Shown here: positions 1 through 6,211 of the stretch, piece by piece | How the letters are laid out: each line of letters opens with the position of its first letter | Position numbering within the stretch: the stretch's first letter is position 1 | Assembly: GCA_016763215.1 (NCBI GenBank) | Contig: JAESUF010000215.1 | Coordinates: 1 to 6,261 of the forward strand | Direction of reading: 5' to 3' | From: Flavobacteriaceae bacterium | Lineage (GTDB): Bacteria > Bacteroidota > Bacteroidia > Flavobacteriales > Flavobacteriaceae | DNA: 6,261 nt | Program-made: the position numbers and the translations under genes | The notes under the pieces: generated by a model | What the model was told of the DNA's origin: nothing | The model's input: the letters and a program-made list of their open reading frames with translations, nothing else | The model's database searches: none

Positions 1-38
1 GATTTTATCAATTTTTTGATCATTTTCTAGGGCGGAAA

Positions 39-1019
39 TTGTTTTTTAAATTGACCAGAAAAAGTAGAACTCGTTTTTATAGAAAATTAGAGCATTACTT
101 AAAGAGTAGTGGAGAAGGAACAACATATCAAATAGATCGGGTTCAAAATATTTCTGAACAAGAGTTTCTCCAAAAATATGTTAAAAAAGGAATTCCTGTT
201 ATTTTAGACAGTGCCGCTAAAGATTGGAAATGTGTTAAGGAATGGTCTTTAGATTATTTTAAAGACTTGCATGGCGATGATGAGATTATTTTCATGGATC
301 AAACAGATATTGCGAAAGGATATGAAAGCACAACGTTAGGAAAAGTCATTGATCAAATGAAAAAAGGGGTTAATAAATATTATCGTTTCTATCCCTTGTT
401 AGAAAAACATCCCGAACACTTATTGGATTTTGATTATGAATGGATTCGAAACCGAAAACTGAAGGGTAATTATGGGGAAGCTTTTCATGTTTTTTTAAGT
501 CCTCCAGGAGGGTTTACACCTATACATAATGCAAGTTCTCACAATATATTTTTCCAAAGTCATGGTGAAAAAAGGTGGTTTTTATACCCCGTAGATTATA
601 CTTGTGTGATTGACCCTGCTCCTGCTCGAAATTTTTATAGAAGTGCACCCATAAGAAATGGGGTCGATTTTAATCCTTTTAAAAATAATTTTGACGACTA
701 TAAACTATACAAATACATAGACAGATATGAGGTTCATTTAACGGCTGGAGATGTTTTTTACAATCCGCCTTATACGTGGCATTGTGTTCAAAATCCAACA
801 GAAAGCATAGGTGTTGGATACCGATATTTTACGCCCTTAAAAACCTTTGCTAGAACACCGTTGTACTTCTTCTTAGAATTATTTGCCTTTCATCCTCCTT
901 TTTGGAAAACATGGAATAATTATTCCGATGTGAATCTACTTCATCTAGCAGAGACAGGTAAATTAAAGGAGATTAAAAAAGAAAGAGGTGTGAAAAAAAT
1001 TAAGAGTTCTGTGAGTTAA
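39..1019 (+). CDS. Cupin_8/JmjC-like Fe(II)/2-oxoglutarate oxygenase-family protein with HxA in place of HxD
   Basis: A 326-residue protein of the cupin-like (cupin_8, FIH/JmjC) family, which normally hydroxylates proteins or small molecules using Fe(II), O2 and 2-oxoglutarate. The double-stranded beta-helix core spans about residues 145-265. The strand with Thr160-Pro-Ile-His163 and the Asn169...Gly176-Glu-Lys178-Arg segment align without gaps to FIH Thr196, His199, Asn205 and Lys214. The distal metal His is His248 in the GDVFYNPPYTWH segment. The expected carboxylate ligand (FIH Asp201) is Ala165, encoded by gca at 531-533. The N-terminus is basic, and residues 273-292 are aromatic and hydrophobic. 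The start at 39 is a TTG. The same frame stays open to the left edge with no ATG, GTG or TTG before it, so the gene may begin outside the window. Family membership is secure; substrate and catalytic activity are unknown. It could be an oxygenase, a halogenase-like enzyme or a non-catalytic binding protein. Confidence 0.85.
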   Translation: MFFKLTRKSRTRFYRKLEHYLKSSGEGTTYQIDRVQNISEQEFLQKYVKKGIPVILDSAAKDWKCVKEWSLDYFKDLHGDDEIIFMDQTDIAKGYESTTLGKVIDQMKKGVNKYYRFYPLLEKHPEHLLDFDYEWIRNRKLKGNYGEAFHVFLSPPGGFTPIHNASSHNIFFQSHGEKRWFLYPVDYTCVIDPAPARNFYRSAPIRNGVDFNPFKNNFDDYKLYKYIDRYEVHLTAGDVFYNPPYTWHCVQNPTESIGVGYRYFTPLKTFARTPLYFFLELFAFHPPFWKTWNNYSDVNLLHLAETGKLKEIKKERGVKKIKSSVS

Positions 1020-1367
1020 TTTTCGAGTTGTTTAACATGTATCTACGTTTATCCCGTTGTTCATTTAAGAGAGATTATTGACATTCAATTTGTGATTATC
1101 TCTATCAAATTTGAACTTATTGCTATTAATTAAATGTCTTTAAGTTGAAGTGTGCGATTTTGAGTTAGAAAATATCTTTCCTTGTTATAGATTGGAATGT
1201 CTCTAAAATTTTATCGTTATTTGTTGTAAAGTTACTCATGTATTTAGCTGTTTGATCTGCGATTATATTAAATGCACAATGGGTACGTTTAGTCGTTATT
1301 TAATAATATAACCAAAAAAATCTTTCTTGTATAACAAATTGATGAAATTAAGTTTAAAAAACACGTT
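1020..1367. other. 348-nt gene-free intergenic region, probable leader/promoter region of the carbamoyltransferase operon
   Basis: No convincing gene is seen on either strand; the plus frames are interrupted by stops and the longest open stretch lacks a normal start. The region holds an imperfect inverted repeat (arms AGAGAT at 1070-1075 and ATCTCT at 1098-1103), a perfect 10-bp palindrome TCAAATTTGA (1105-1114), and two copies of TACGTTTA (1044-1051 and 1284-1291). The second copy resembles the Bacteroidota -7 element TAnnTTTG with one mismatch, but no TTTG lies at the right distance upstream, so I do not call a promoter. The last 60 bases are very A-rich, as is usual before Bacteroidota start codons. 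Because the gap separates the JmjC-like gene from the carbamoyltransferase pair, a promoter for the pair is likely somewhere in it (inference). Confidence 0.5.
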
Positions 1368-3107
1368 TTGAAAAATACTATTTACATTGGATTAAATGAT
1401 ACTTTTCATGATCCTGCAATTTGTATCTTAAATCATAAAGGAGAAATTATTTATTGTGAATCAGTAGAGCGGTTCTTGCAATATAAAAGAGCTCTTGGAG
1501 TAAATTCTGATGCTGATTTTTTTATTGAACACGCCTTAAAATCTATTAACTATAAAGCAGAAGATATTGTTATTGGAACAGCTTGGTCGAAAGGGTTTAA
1601 AAATATTGGAAAATTTTTTTCTTTTCTTGATTTTTTCAACCCGTACAGCAATTTATTTTATGTTAAATACCTGATGAAAAAAATCCCTTCAAGCTTTTTT
1701 TATATAGCAAACAGGGCACATTCAAGCTGTAACTCAAATGGTATTGGTACTTTTTTTTACATTAAAGATGTACTTAAATTAGATGAGGTGAACCTTAAAA
1801 AATTAAATTTTAATCATCATACCACACACATCGTAAATGCCTTAAGTGTAACTGAAATTACCGAGCCAACGATTGGCCTTGTTATAGATGGAAAAGGCGA
1901 GAAGGGGTCTATTTCAATTTTTGAAATCGAGAATAATGAACGAGTTAAAATTATAAAAGAGTTTAAATCGAAATTTAGTTTAGGAGACTTCTACAGCATC
2001 ATAACAATGTTAACAGGTTACGACATGTTAAAAGGGGAAGAGTGGAAAGTGATGGGTTTATCTGCTTATGGCAAATTGAACGAAGAGCTATATGATGCAC
2101 TTAAAAAAATATTTATTGTAAAAGGTAATAAGTTTTATACTTCTAAGTTAATACTAACTCCAAAATTAAAGATTTTATATCAATTGGTTGAAGAAAAATC
2201 AATTTCGAAAGAAGATATTGCTAAAACTGGTCAGTTCTTATTTGAAGAGTATTTAATCCACCTCGTTAAATATTGTAAAAAACTGTTACCTAATAGAACT
2301 CAAATATTAGTATCTGGCGGAACCGCTTTAAACTCTTTAGCCTTAGGGTCTCTTAGTGAATCAGGGATCTTTAAAAAAGTCATTGTCCCTAATGCTCCTG
2401 CAGATGACGGGAATGCAATTGGGGCAGCATACTTAGCGTATAAAAAAACAAATGGTCATTTTCCTAAAATAAACAAAAGTTATAGATCTCCTTTTACTGG
2501 GACAGAAATAAAGGACTCTGAAATTGAAAAATACACTGAATTAAGTGGCTTACCTTTTAAAAAGGTTGAAAATCCAGAACAAGCTGCAGCGAAACTATTG
2601 CATGAGAATAAAATTATTGGGTGGATTCAAGGGAAAGCGGAATTTGGTCCAAGATCACTTGGTAACAGATCCATTTTAGCGAACCCTTGTTATGCTGAAA
2701 ATAAAAATCGAATAAATGCTGTTGTAAAATTTAGAGAGGGATATCGGCCTTTTGCTCCTTCTATTTTAAATGAATATGGCAATGACTATTTTGAGAAATA
2801 TTCATTTACGCCTTATATGGAAAAAACATTAACTTTTAAAGACAGCGTAAGAGATAAAGTTCCTGCAGTTGTACATGAAGATGGGACAGGTAGATTACAA
2901 TCTGTTACCGAGGAAATGAATTCTAAATATCATACTTTAATAAGTGAGTTTTATAAATTATCTGGAGTTCCTGTTATTGTAAATACAAGCTATAACGTAA
3001 TGGGGAAACCAATAGCTCACAACATTAATGATGTAATGTCAGTTTTTTTTAATAGTAAAATAGATGCCGTTTTTATTGGAAATTTTTTAATTGAACGAAA
3101 TAATTAA
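1368..3107 (+). CDS. NodU/CmcH-family O-carbamoyltransferase
   Basis: A 579-residue cytoplasmic enzyme of the NodU/CmcH/TobZ family. These enzymes use carbamoyl phosphate and ATP to form a carbamoyl-adenylate and transfer the carbamoyl group to a hydroxyl of a sugar, antibiotic or other metabolite. The N-terminal ASKHA/Kae1-like domain (about 1-360) opens with IGLNDTFHDPAICIL. It carries the metal motif His150-His151-x-x-His154, the VIDGKGE segment (172-178), EEWKVMGLSAYG (224-235), SGGTALN (316-322) and the Asp346-Asp347-Gly nucleotide/metal loop. The C-terminal domain (about 395-579) shows EFGPRSLGNRSIL (425-437), KFREGYRPFAPS (454-465), DGTGRLQSV (505-513) and NTSYN (539-543). All hallmark motifs and the family length are intact. 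One departure is Gly546-Lys547-Pro548 where the family usually has Gly-Glu-Pro. The start is TTG, chosen because the conserved N-terminus begins immediately; the only codons upstream before an in-frame TAA at 1332 include no ATG. The acceptor is unknown; the adjacent oxygenase product is a candidate. Confidence 0.95.
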   Translation: MKNTIYIGLNDTFHDPAICILNHKGEIIYCESVERFLQYKRALGVNSDADFFIEHALKSINYKAEDIVIGTAWSKGFKNIGKFFSFLDFFNPYSNLFYVKYLMKKIPSSFFYIANRAHSSCNSNGIGTFFYIKDVLKLDEVNLKKLNFNHHTTHIVNALSVTEITEPTIGLVIDGKGEKGSISIFEIENNERVKIIKEFKSKFSLGDFYSIITMLTGYDMLKGEEWKVMGLSAYGKLNEELYDALKKIFIVKGNKFYTSKLILTPKLKILYQLVEEKSISKEDIAKTGQFLFEEYLIHLVKYCKKLLPNRTQILVSGGTALNSLALGSLSESGIFKKVIVPNAPADDGNAIGAAYLAYKKTNGHFPKINKSYRSPFTGTEIKDSEIEKYTELSGLPFKKVENPEQAAAKLLHENKIIGWIQGKAEFGPRSLGNRSILANPCYAENKNRINAVVKFREGYRPFAPSILNEYGNDYFEKYSFTPYMEKTLTFKDSVRDKVPAVVHEDGTGRLQSVTEEMNSKYHTLISEFYKLSGVPVIVNTSYNVMGKPIAHNINDVMSVFFNSKIDAVFIGNFLIERNN

Positions 3108-3109
3108 TC

Positions 3110-3859
3110 ATGGAAAAATCATGGTTCTCTCTATTTGATACTACTGAATATTCAGGAAAAGAACCCGCTTTTTTTGATGTTAAAAATAAAAAATGGGTCA
3201 ATACAATACTAGAGAACCAAGCTACTATTTTGACTGAATTTCAAAATCACCTTAAGGAACATAAAAAAGACTATTCACCTTACTTTAATAAAACGTTAGC
3301 TTCTAAAAAAGAAGCTTGGAAGACCATCGGACTCAAATTTTGGGAAGTCAATAAACATGCTAATCAAAAAAAATTTCCAAAAACAACAGCAATAATCAAC
3401 CAAATTCCAAACTTAGTTTCAGCTTCTTTTAATAAGCTAGAAGCTGGTGCAAACATAAAACCCCATAATGGAGATTGTAATGGTTATTACAGATGTCATT
3501 TAGGGTTAATTATCCCCTCTGGATTACCGAATACTGGTTTTCGAGTTAAATCAGAAAAAAAACCATGGAAAGAAGGTGAGTTATTTGCTTTTTGTGATGC
3601 TCACAATCATGAAGCATTTAATTTTTCTGATGGAGATCGATATGTGTTTTTATTTGATATAATCAGAGAAGAATATATTCACGAACAAACAAAAATTGTT
3701 GGGACTGTACTAACATCATTGTTTTTACAAAAAGTCTCTCTTTTATTTACTATTCTACCAAAAAAAGCAAATAGAAGGTTGCTTATTATAATAGTATTCG
3801 TTCTAAAACCAGTGGCCCTTACAGCTAAAACTATTTTAAATAAATTGAAACTACATTAG
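3110..3859 (+). CDS. Aspartyl/asparaginyl beta-hydroxylase-like Fe(II)/2-oxoglutarate oxygenase
   Basis: A 249-residue protein matching the aspartyl/asparaginyl beta-hydroxylase (AspH) family, whose members hydroxylate aspartyl, asparaginyl or other residues and small molecules with Fe(II), O2 and 2-oxoglutarate. The core lies at about 88-188. Key residues are the FPKT strand (89-92), the proximal His119 in KPHNGD with Gly121 at the carboxylate position (normal for AspH, which uses two His ligands), Arg128 and His130 in YYRCHLGLIIP, Trp153, the distal His167 in AHNHEAFN, and Arg177 in DGDRYVFLFD, the expected 2OG-carboxylate ligand. The N-terminal 85 residues contain the usual FFD...W substrate-side region. 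The last 50 or so residues are an extra hydrophobic, basic tail (TM-like stretch about 223-240). ATG lies two bases after the carbamoyltransferase stop, implying one transcript and probably translational coupling. The stop TAG falls in the loop of a hairpin. The catalytic residues look complete; the substrate is unknown, and carbamoylation of its product is inference. Confidence 0.9.
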   Translation: MEKSWFSLFDTTEYSGKEPAFFDVKNKKWVNTILENQATILTEFQNHLKEHKKDYSPYFNKTLASKKEAWKTIGLKFWEVNKHANQKKFPKTTAIINQIPNLVSASFNKLEAGANIKPHNGDCNGYYRCHLGLIIPSGLPNTGFRVKSEKKPWKEGELFAFCDAHNHEAFNFSDGDRYVFLFDIIREEYIHEQTKIVGTVLTSLFLQKVSLLFTILPKKANRRLLIIIVFVLKPVALTAKTILNKLKLH

Positions 3860-3868
3860 TTTGTAGTT
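3849..3868. terminator. Weak candidate bidirectional terminator between convergent operons
   Basis: A perfect 7-bp inverted repeat, AACTACA (3849-3855) and TGTAGTT (3862-3868), with a 6-nt loop containing the TAG stop of the upstream plus-strand gene. On the plus strand a T-rich run with T5 at 3880-3884 follows; on the minus strand the sequence after the hairpin is also T-rich. The position, in a 31-nt gap between two converging genes, fits a shared terminator. The stem is short and AT-rich, and the T run is 11 nt from the stem, so an intrinsic terminator is only plausible. Confidence 0.35.
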
Positions 3869-3890
3869 CGCTGTTATTCTTTTTGTACAA

Positions 3891-4550
3891 TTACTCTTTT
3901 TGTTCAATCAATGTGATTTCTAAATTAGCTATTTGTGGTTTGGTATCAATATTCTGGTAATAAAATAAATCAATGTTATTATTGGCATTAAATTCAATAT
4001 TCAATTGAACGGGACAGTATTCAGGTAATAGATTTTTTATTATTTTCTTTCTTTTAACCAAGTATTTGGTCTGGTCTAATACATAATGTAGACCACCTGT
4101 TTCCTCTTCTTTTGTAAGTATTTCATAGCCCAAGGATTTGTTAAATAGAATTGCATTTTTATTTGTTTTTAAAATTTTTATAAATGTTTTTTCTAATCCT
4201 AAAAGGGTTGACATATCGGTCATTAAGATCGCTGCAGAGGTTGGAACCTTTGTCATCCAATAGGATTCATCCCAAATAAAAATCCCGCCAGAAGCAGTGC
4301 TTTTTTTATCCCAATCAATGCCAGCTCCATGAATCATTCCTATTTTTTTTCCTTCATATTCAATCAGCATATAATTGTTATGTATGTTATCAATTGATTG
4401 AAACCATGTTGTTTGTTGCTTTTTTGATATTTGATTTCGAAACTCCATAAACTGATGTATACGAGATGAGTTTCTCCATTTTCTTAATAGTTCAATATCT
4501 TCTTCATTCTTAAGGCGATGCAAACGAATTCCGTAACCACTAATAATCAT
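3891..4550 (-). CDS. GNAT-family (RimJ/RimL-like) N-acyltransferase with divergent CoA loop
   Basis: A 219-residue protein. Residues 7-165 read like a GNAT fold of the type found in polysaccharide and modified-sugar loci: IRLHRL (8-13), the alpha1 LLRKWRNSSRI segment (21-31), the Q-x-x-W-F segment (46-50), the beta strand YMLIEYEGKKIGMIHG (60-75), and the motif-B-like NKNAILFNKSLGY (130-142). The usual acetyl-CoA P-loop (R/Q-x-x-G-x-G/A) is not evident; the corresponding stretch is YWMTKVPTSAAILM (97-110). About 50 residues after Lys167 form a C-terminal extension with a beta-like pattern that I do not recognise. The start ATG overlaps the glycosyltransferase stop as ATGA (4 nt), so the two are translationally coupled. 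The likely role is acylation of an amino-sugar or of a lipid-linked product made with the neighbouring enzymes; donor and acceptor are unknown. It ends the minus-strand operon. Confidence 0.75.
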   Translation of the reverse strand: MIISGYGIRLHRLKNEEDIELLRKWRNSSRIHQFMEFRNQISKKQQTTWFQSIDNIHNNYMLIEYEGKKIGMIHGAGIDWDKKSTASGGIFIWDESYWMTKVPTSAAILMTDMSTLLGLEKTFIKILKTNKNAILFNKSLGYEILTKEEETGGLHYVLDQTKYLVKRKKIIKNLLPEYCPVQLNIEFNANNNIDLFYYQNIDTKPQIANLEITLIEQKE

Positions 4551-5461
4551 AGTTGCTGTTTTATTTTATAAGGGATGATCGCTGTTTTTAATTGTTGCAA
4601 GTTAAACTGACAATATACACAGATACTAAAGGCAAAGGCGCAAAAAAGCACAAATGGGATTGCTCCAAGCAACATCACTATTTTTAATAATGAAAAGGGA
4701 GTGCTTACTTCAATTAGTCCGTTACTTAAAGCAACTATAGTTAGCAATAAAACGCTAAAAGTAAAAAGGAGTACTTGCTTAATTCTTGGCATACAATACT
4801 TCGTTAATATATCTACAAATAGCTTGAATAATTTTCTGAAAGTATAGGTAGATTTACCATGTATTCTTTCTTTGTGTTGTATTTCAACAAAATCGATACA
4901 TTTGGTATATTGATGAATTTCTTCTTCTATAAATACAAATTCATTGACATGTTGTACTAACTTAGTACCCATATCCTTTGATAGCAACCTAAAAGAAGAG
5001 CCTTTGTTGTTCTTATGAGTAGTAAAAAATTTGGTCGTAGATTTTATAATAAAACGAATGGTGTTTCTAAAGAATGAATGTGATTTATTACTTTGGTTTA
5101 TTCCATAAACTACATCACTCTTTTTTTTCGAATAGGCGTGTAGTAATTTTTTTAATTCAGAAGGAGCTTGTTGTAAATCATCATCCAAAGTAATCAATAT
5201 AGCTCCAGAACAATATTTAAAACCGACAAGGGTTGCTCTGTGTTGCCCTATATTCTCTTCTAACTGAATAATTTGTACTCGCTTATTCCCGGTCTTCTTC
5301 AATTTCTCTAAAACAGCCCAACTTTTATCACTTGAAGCATCATCTACAAATACAATTTCAAATGAAACATCATGTAGTTCTTCTTTGAGGTTTTTATAAC
5401 ATTCTTCTAAACTTTCTTGACTGTTATAAACTGGAATTACTATAGAAATTTCAGGAACCAT
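4547..5461 (-). CDS. Family 2 glycosyltransferase, DPM1/ArnC/GtrB-like, with C-terminal membrane anchor
   Basis: A 304-residue GT-A glycosyltransferase. It begins with the GT2 signature ISIVIPVYNS (5-14), followed by the nucleotide-binding Asp40-Asp41 in VFVDDASSD, NIGQHRATLVGF (70-81), the DxD region TLDDDLQQAP (91-100; Asp93-Asp94-Asp95, Gln97) and the polyprenyl-transferase-like HGKSTYTFRKL (201-211). Two hydrophobic helices follow, about 228-248 and 258-284, then a short basic tail. This layout is that of DPM1/ArnC/GtrB enzymes, which transfer a sugar from a nucleotide donor to polyprenyl phosphate at the cytoplasmic membrane. Sugar and acceptor cannot be read from sequence. ATG begins 3 nt after the SDR stop, with an AGGA six bases upstream that also encodes the end of the SDR, so its role as a ribosome site is uncertain. 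Its stop overlaps the GNAT start. Family assignment is firm; lipid acceptor is inference from domain layout. Confidence 0.9.
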   Translation of the reverse strand: MVPEISIVIPVYNSQESLEECYKNLKEELHDVSFEIVFVDDASSDKSWAVLEKLKKTGNKRVQIIQLEENIGQHRATLVGFKYCSGAILITLDDDLQQAPSELKKLLHAYSKKKSDVVYGINQSNKSHSFFRNTIRFIIKSTTKFFTTHKNNKGSSFRLLSKDMGTKLVQHVNEFVFIEEEIHQYTKCIDFVEIQHKERIHGKSTYTFRKLFKLFVDILTKYCMPRIKQVLLFTFSVLLLTIVALSNGLIEVSTPFSLLKIVMLLGAIPFVLFCAFAFSICVYCQFNLQQLKTAIIPYKIKQQL

Positions 5462-5464
5462 ATT

Positions 5465-6211
5465 TTATCCTAATAAAAACCCACCGTCTAAAATTATATT
5501 CTGCCCTGTAATCCAACGAGAAGCCTTCGATAATAAGAAAACAACAGCATTGGAAACATCTTCTGGATAACCAACACCTAATGGGTATTGTTTGATATGA
5601 TTGTCCATCTCCTCCTTAGACATATTTTGTTCTGCTATTTCATACATGGCTGTTTTTACCATTGCAGGAGAAATGCAATTAGATCGAATTTTTTTGTGCT
5701 GTAATTCTAAAGATAAGACCTTGCTAAAAGCCTCTAAAGCTGCTTTAGAACCAGCATAAATGGCACCTCCTTTGTGTGGGTGTTGTCCAGAGATTGATGA
5801 TAAGAAAACGATGGATGCGTTGTTGTTCAGCTTTCTTTGTGAGGTAATTTCTGACATTAATAAAACGGGTGCTTCGTAATTAATAGTTAATGTCTCGTCT
5901 ATTTTTTTTTGATTGAGATATTTTATAGGGTATGGAAAAACCATTCCAGAAGCATGTACAATTCCATCTAACTGCGTTAGTTCGGAGACGAGTAATTTTC
6001 TTGAGGTTTCATCTACTAAATCTGAAACAATCATTTTATGATGCTCGCCTTCTAATGAAGTAACTAAACTCGTGAGTTTTTCTATATTTCTACCAGTAAC
6101 AATAACGGTTGCTCCCATTTTTGCAATCCCTAAGGCAATTGCAGACCCAATTCCGCCTGTTGCCCCGGTAACTAATATTGTTTTGTTATGTAAATGAAAA
6201 TCTGTCTTCAT
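5465..6211 (-). CDS. Classical short-chain dehydrogenase/reductase (SDR, FabG-like)
   Basis: A 248-residue, full-length classical SDR, an NAD(P)(H)-dependent oxidoreductase acting in the cytoplasm. The Rossmann motif TGATGGIG is at 15-22. Arg41 after the second beta strand (VTGRN) favours NADP(H). HASG (86-89) stands in the NNAG position. The catalytic tetrad is complete: Asn111, Ser139, Tyr152 and Lys156 (YAGSK, with Ser and Tyr spaced 13 apart as expected). The C-terminus WITGQNIILDGGF (233-245) is typical of FabG-like reductases. ATG overlaps the preceding gene's stop as TAATG, and the gene ends 3 nt before the glycosyltransferase, so it belongs to one operon. Candidate roles are reduction of a beta-ketoacyl chain or a keto-sugar that the glycosyltransferase and acyltransferase use; the sequence does not decide between them. 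The gene contains an A9 tract on its coding strand (plus-strand T9 at 5902-5910). Confidence 0.93.
   Translation of the reverse strand: MKTDFHLHNKTILVTGATGGIGSAIALGIAKMGATVIVTGRNIEKLTSLVTSLEGEHHKMIVSDLVDETSRKLLVSELTQLDGIVHASGMVFPYPIKYLNQKKIDETLTINYEAPVLLMSEITSQRKLNNNASIVFLSSISGQHPHKGGAIYAGSKAALEAFSKVLSLELQHKKIRSNCISPAMVKTAMYEIAEQNMSKEEMDNHIKQYPLGVGYPEDVSNAVVFLLSKASRWITGQNIILDGGFLLG

Noticed and set aside
1..30. Possible C-terminal end of an upstream plus-strand gene (frame ending in TAG at 28-30).
   Set aside because: Nine open codons are not evidence of coding, and a competing reading is that the JmjC-like gene itself continues leftward.
1037..1081. A 14-codon ORF starting at ATG 1037.
   Set aside because: It is very short, lacks an upstream ribosome site, and has no sign of conservation or leader-peptide logic such as repeated codons.
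1020..1133. The reading frame of the JmjC-like gene stays open for about 37 codons after its TAA stop.
   Set aside because: It has no start codon of its own, no recognisable motif, and a low-complexity hydrophobic translation. Such a length is only mildly unlikely by chance, so I do not propose read-through or an eroded C-terminus.
1284..1291. TACGTTTA as a Bacteroidota -7 promoter element.
   Set aside because: It has a mismatch at the final G, and the nearest TTTG (1251-1254) is 29 nt upstream, too far for the usual -33 spacing.
5902..5910. T9 run in the SDR, and T8 runs at 1751-1758, 3043-3050, 4343-4350 and 5121-5128, as phase-variation switches.
   Set aside because: Runs of this length are common in AT-rich coding DNA, mostly reading as Lys or Phe codons. 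All the genes are in frame and the runs lie inside conserved coding sequence without promoter placement.
39..6211. Toxin-antitoxin, phage-defence or mobile-element content.
   Set aside because: Every gene belongs to a metabolic or glycan-modification family. There is no transposase, integrase, nuclease or terminal-repeat pair.
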